Shown here: positions 5,341 to 5,393 of the stretch, piece after piece | How the letters are laid out: each line of letters opens with the position of its first letter | How positions within the stretch are numbered: position 1 is the stretch's first letter | From: Acidobacteriaceae bacterium | Lineage (GTDB): Bacteria > Acidobacteriota > Terriglobia > Terriglobales > Acidobacteriaceae | Direction of reading: 5' to 3' | Length of the DNA stretch: 5,393 nt | NCBI GenBank assembly: GCA_030040175.1 | Contig: JASHUF010000457.1 | Span: 1 to 5,393 of the forward strand | The notes under the pieces: model-generated | Told to the model about the DNA's origin: nothing | Database searches by the model: none | What the model saw: the letters and a program-made list of their open reading frames with translations, nothing else | Program-made: the position numbers and the translations under genes

Positions 5341-5357
5341 CACGGGAGTCGGGCTTT

Positions 5358-5393
5358 ATGAACCTTCCAACCCTTTTGGATAAGCTGATCGAA
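5358..5393 (+). CDS. Start of an unidentified gene (3' end outside window)
   Basis: Only 12 codons are present: MNLPTLLDKLIE, open to the right edge. The ATG at 5358 is preceded by GGGAGTCGGG (5344-5353), whose GGGAG is a usable but slightly distant Shine-Dalgarno. The amphipathic Leu-rich start would suit many families, including small nucleotidyltransferase-like proteins, but twelve residues do not allow an identification. Its leader contains the weak T-tailed hairpin. The chance that this is a real start is moderate, since the upstream 345 bases carry no other gene and the right edge cuts it off. Confidence 0.45.
   Translation, partial: MNLPTLLDKLIE

Larger units (their letters stand above)
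5013..5357. other. Gene-free stretch with inverted repeats, lower GC
   Basis: This is 345 bases between tRNA-Leu and the next start codon. No convincing protein gene is seen on either strand; the open frames crossing it are read-outs of the tRNA. Base composition is visibly less GC-rich than the flanking genes. From left to right it holds an imperfect stem CCTCTCCA/TGG..AGAGG (5035-5069), a 12-bp perfect palindrome TCCGGCGCCGGA (5070-5081), the structured RNA candidate described separately (5094-5203), a direct repeat TAGGCGC, and a small hairpin with a T-rich tail just before the final start codon. No copy of the tRNA 3' end is found here, so there is no attachment-site evidence. Confidence 0.6.

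Overview
The window looks like ordinary chromosome from a GC-rich, diderm, free-living bacterium. The best phylum guess is Acidobacteriota. This rests on a small cysteine-rich protein ending in CGYYMSCADYY and an outer-membrane barrel protein of a type I associate with that group; no search was run. No phage, transposase, CRISPR array or integrase is visible.

Layout from left to right: (1) the C-terminal third of alanyl-tRNA synthetase (alaS, + strand, cut by the left edge), ending in a strong 12-bp hairpin; (2) a convergent minus-strand gene for a secreted beta-barrel outer-membrane protein with a GTG start; (3) a 247-bp divergent intergenic region, then mutY (+), the adenine glycosylase that acts on A opposite 8-oxoguanine; (4) a 74-residue double-CxxC zinc-ribbon protein on the minus strand, stopping 34 bp after mutY; (5) divergently from it, osmC (+), a peroxiredoxin with both catalytic cysteines and a near-perfect Shine-Dalgarno; (6) a Rho-independent terminator, then a DUF1905/YdeI-like gene whose GTG start lies only about 12 bp past the terminator T-tract; (7) a complete tRNA-Leu(CAG) with encoded CCA, preceded by a TTGACA box and a GC-rich hairpin; (8) a 345-bp gene-free stretch of visibly lower GC with nested inverted repeats that look like a structured RNA; (9) the first 12 codons of an unidentified gene at the right edge.

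These genes are mostly single transcription units rather than one operon. mutY and osmC both deal with oxidative damage (DNA lesion repair and peroxide reduction), but they are separated by an opposing gene and nothing in the sequence shows co-regulation. The part least explained by known genes is 5013-5357. There a perfect 13-bp inverted repeat (5094-5106 with 5191-5203) encloses two adjacent hairpins and a further pairing, with a promoter-like -10 box just outside its 5' foot. This is the best candidate for something undescribed, though a known RNA such as 6S RNA has not been excluded.
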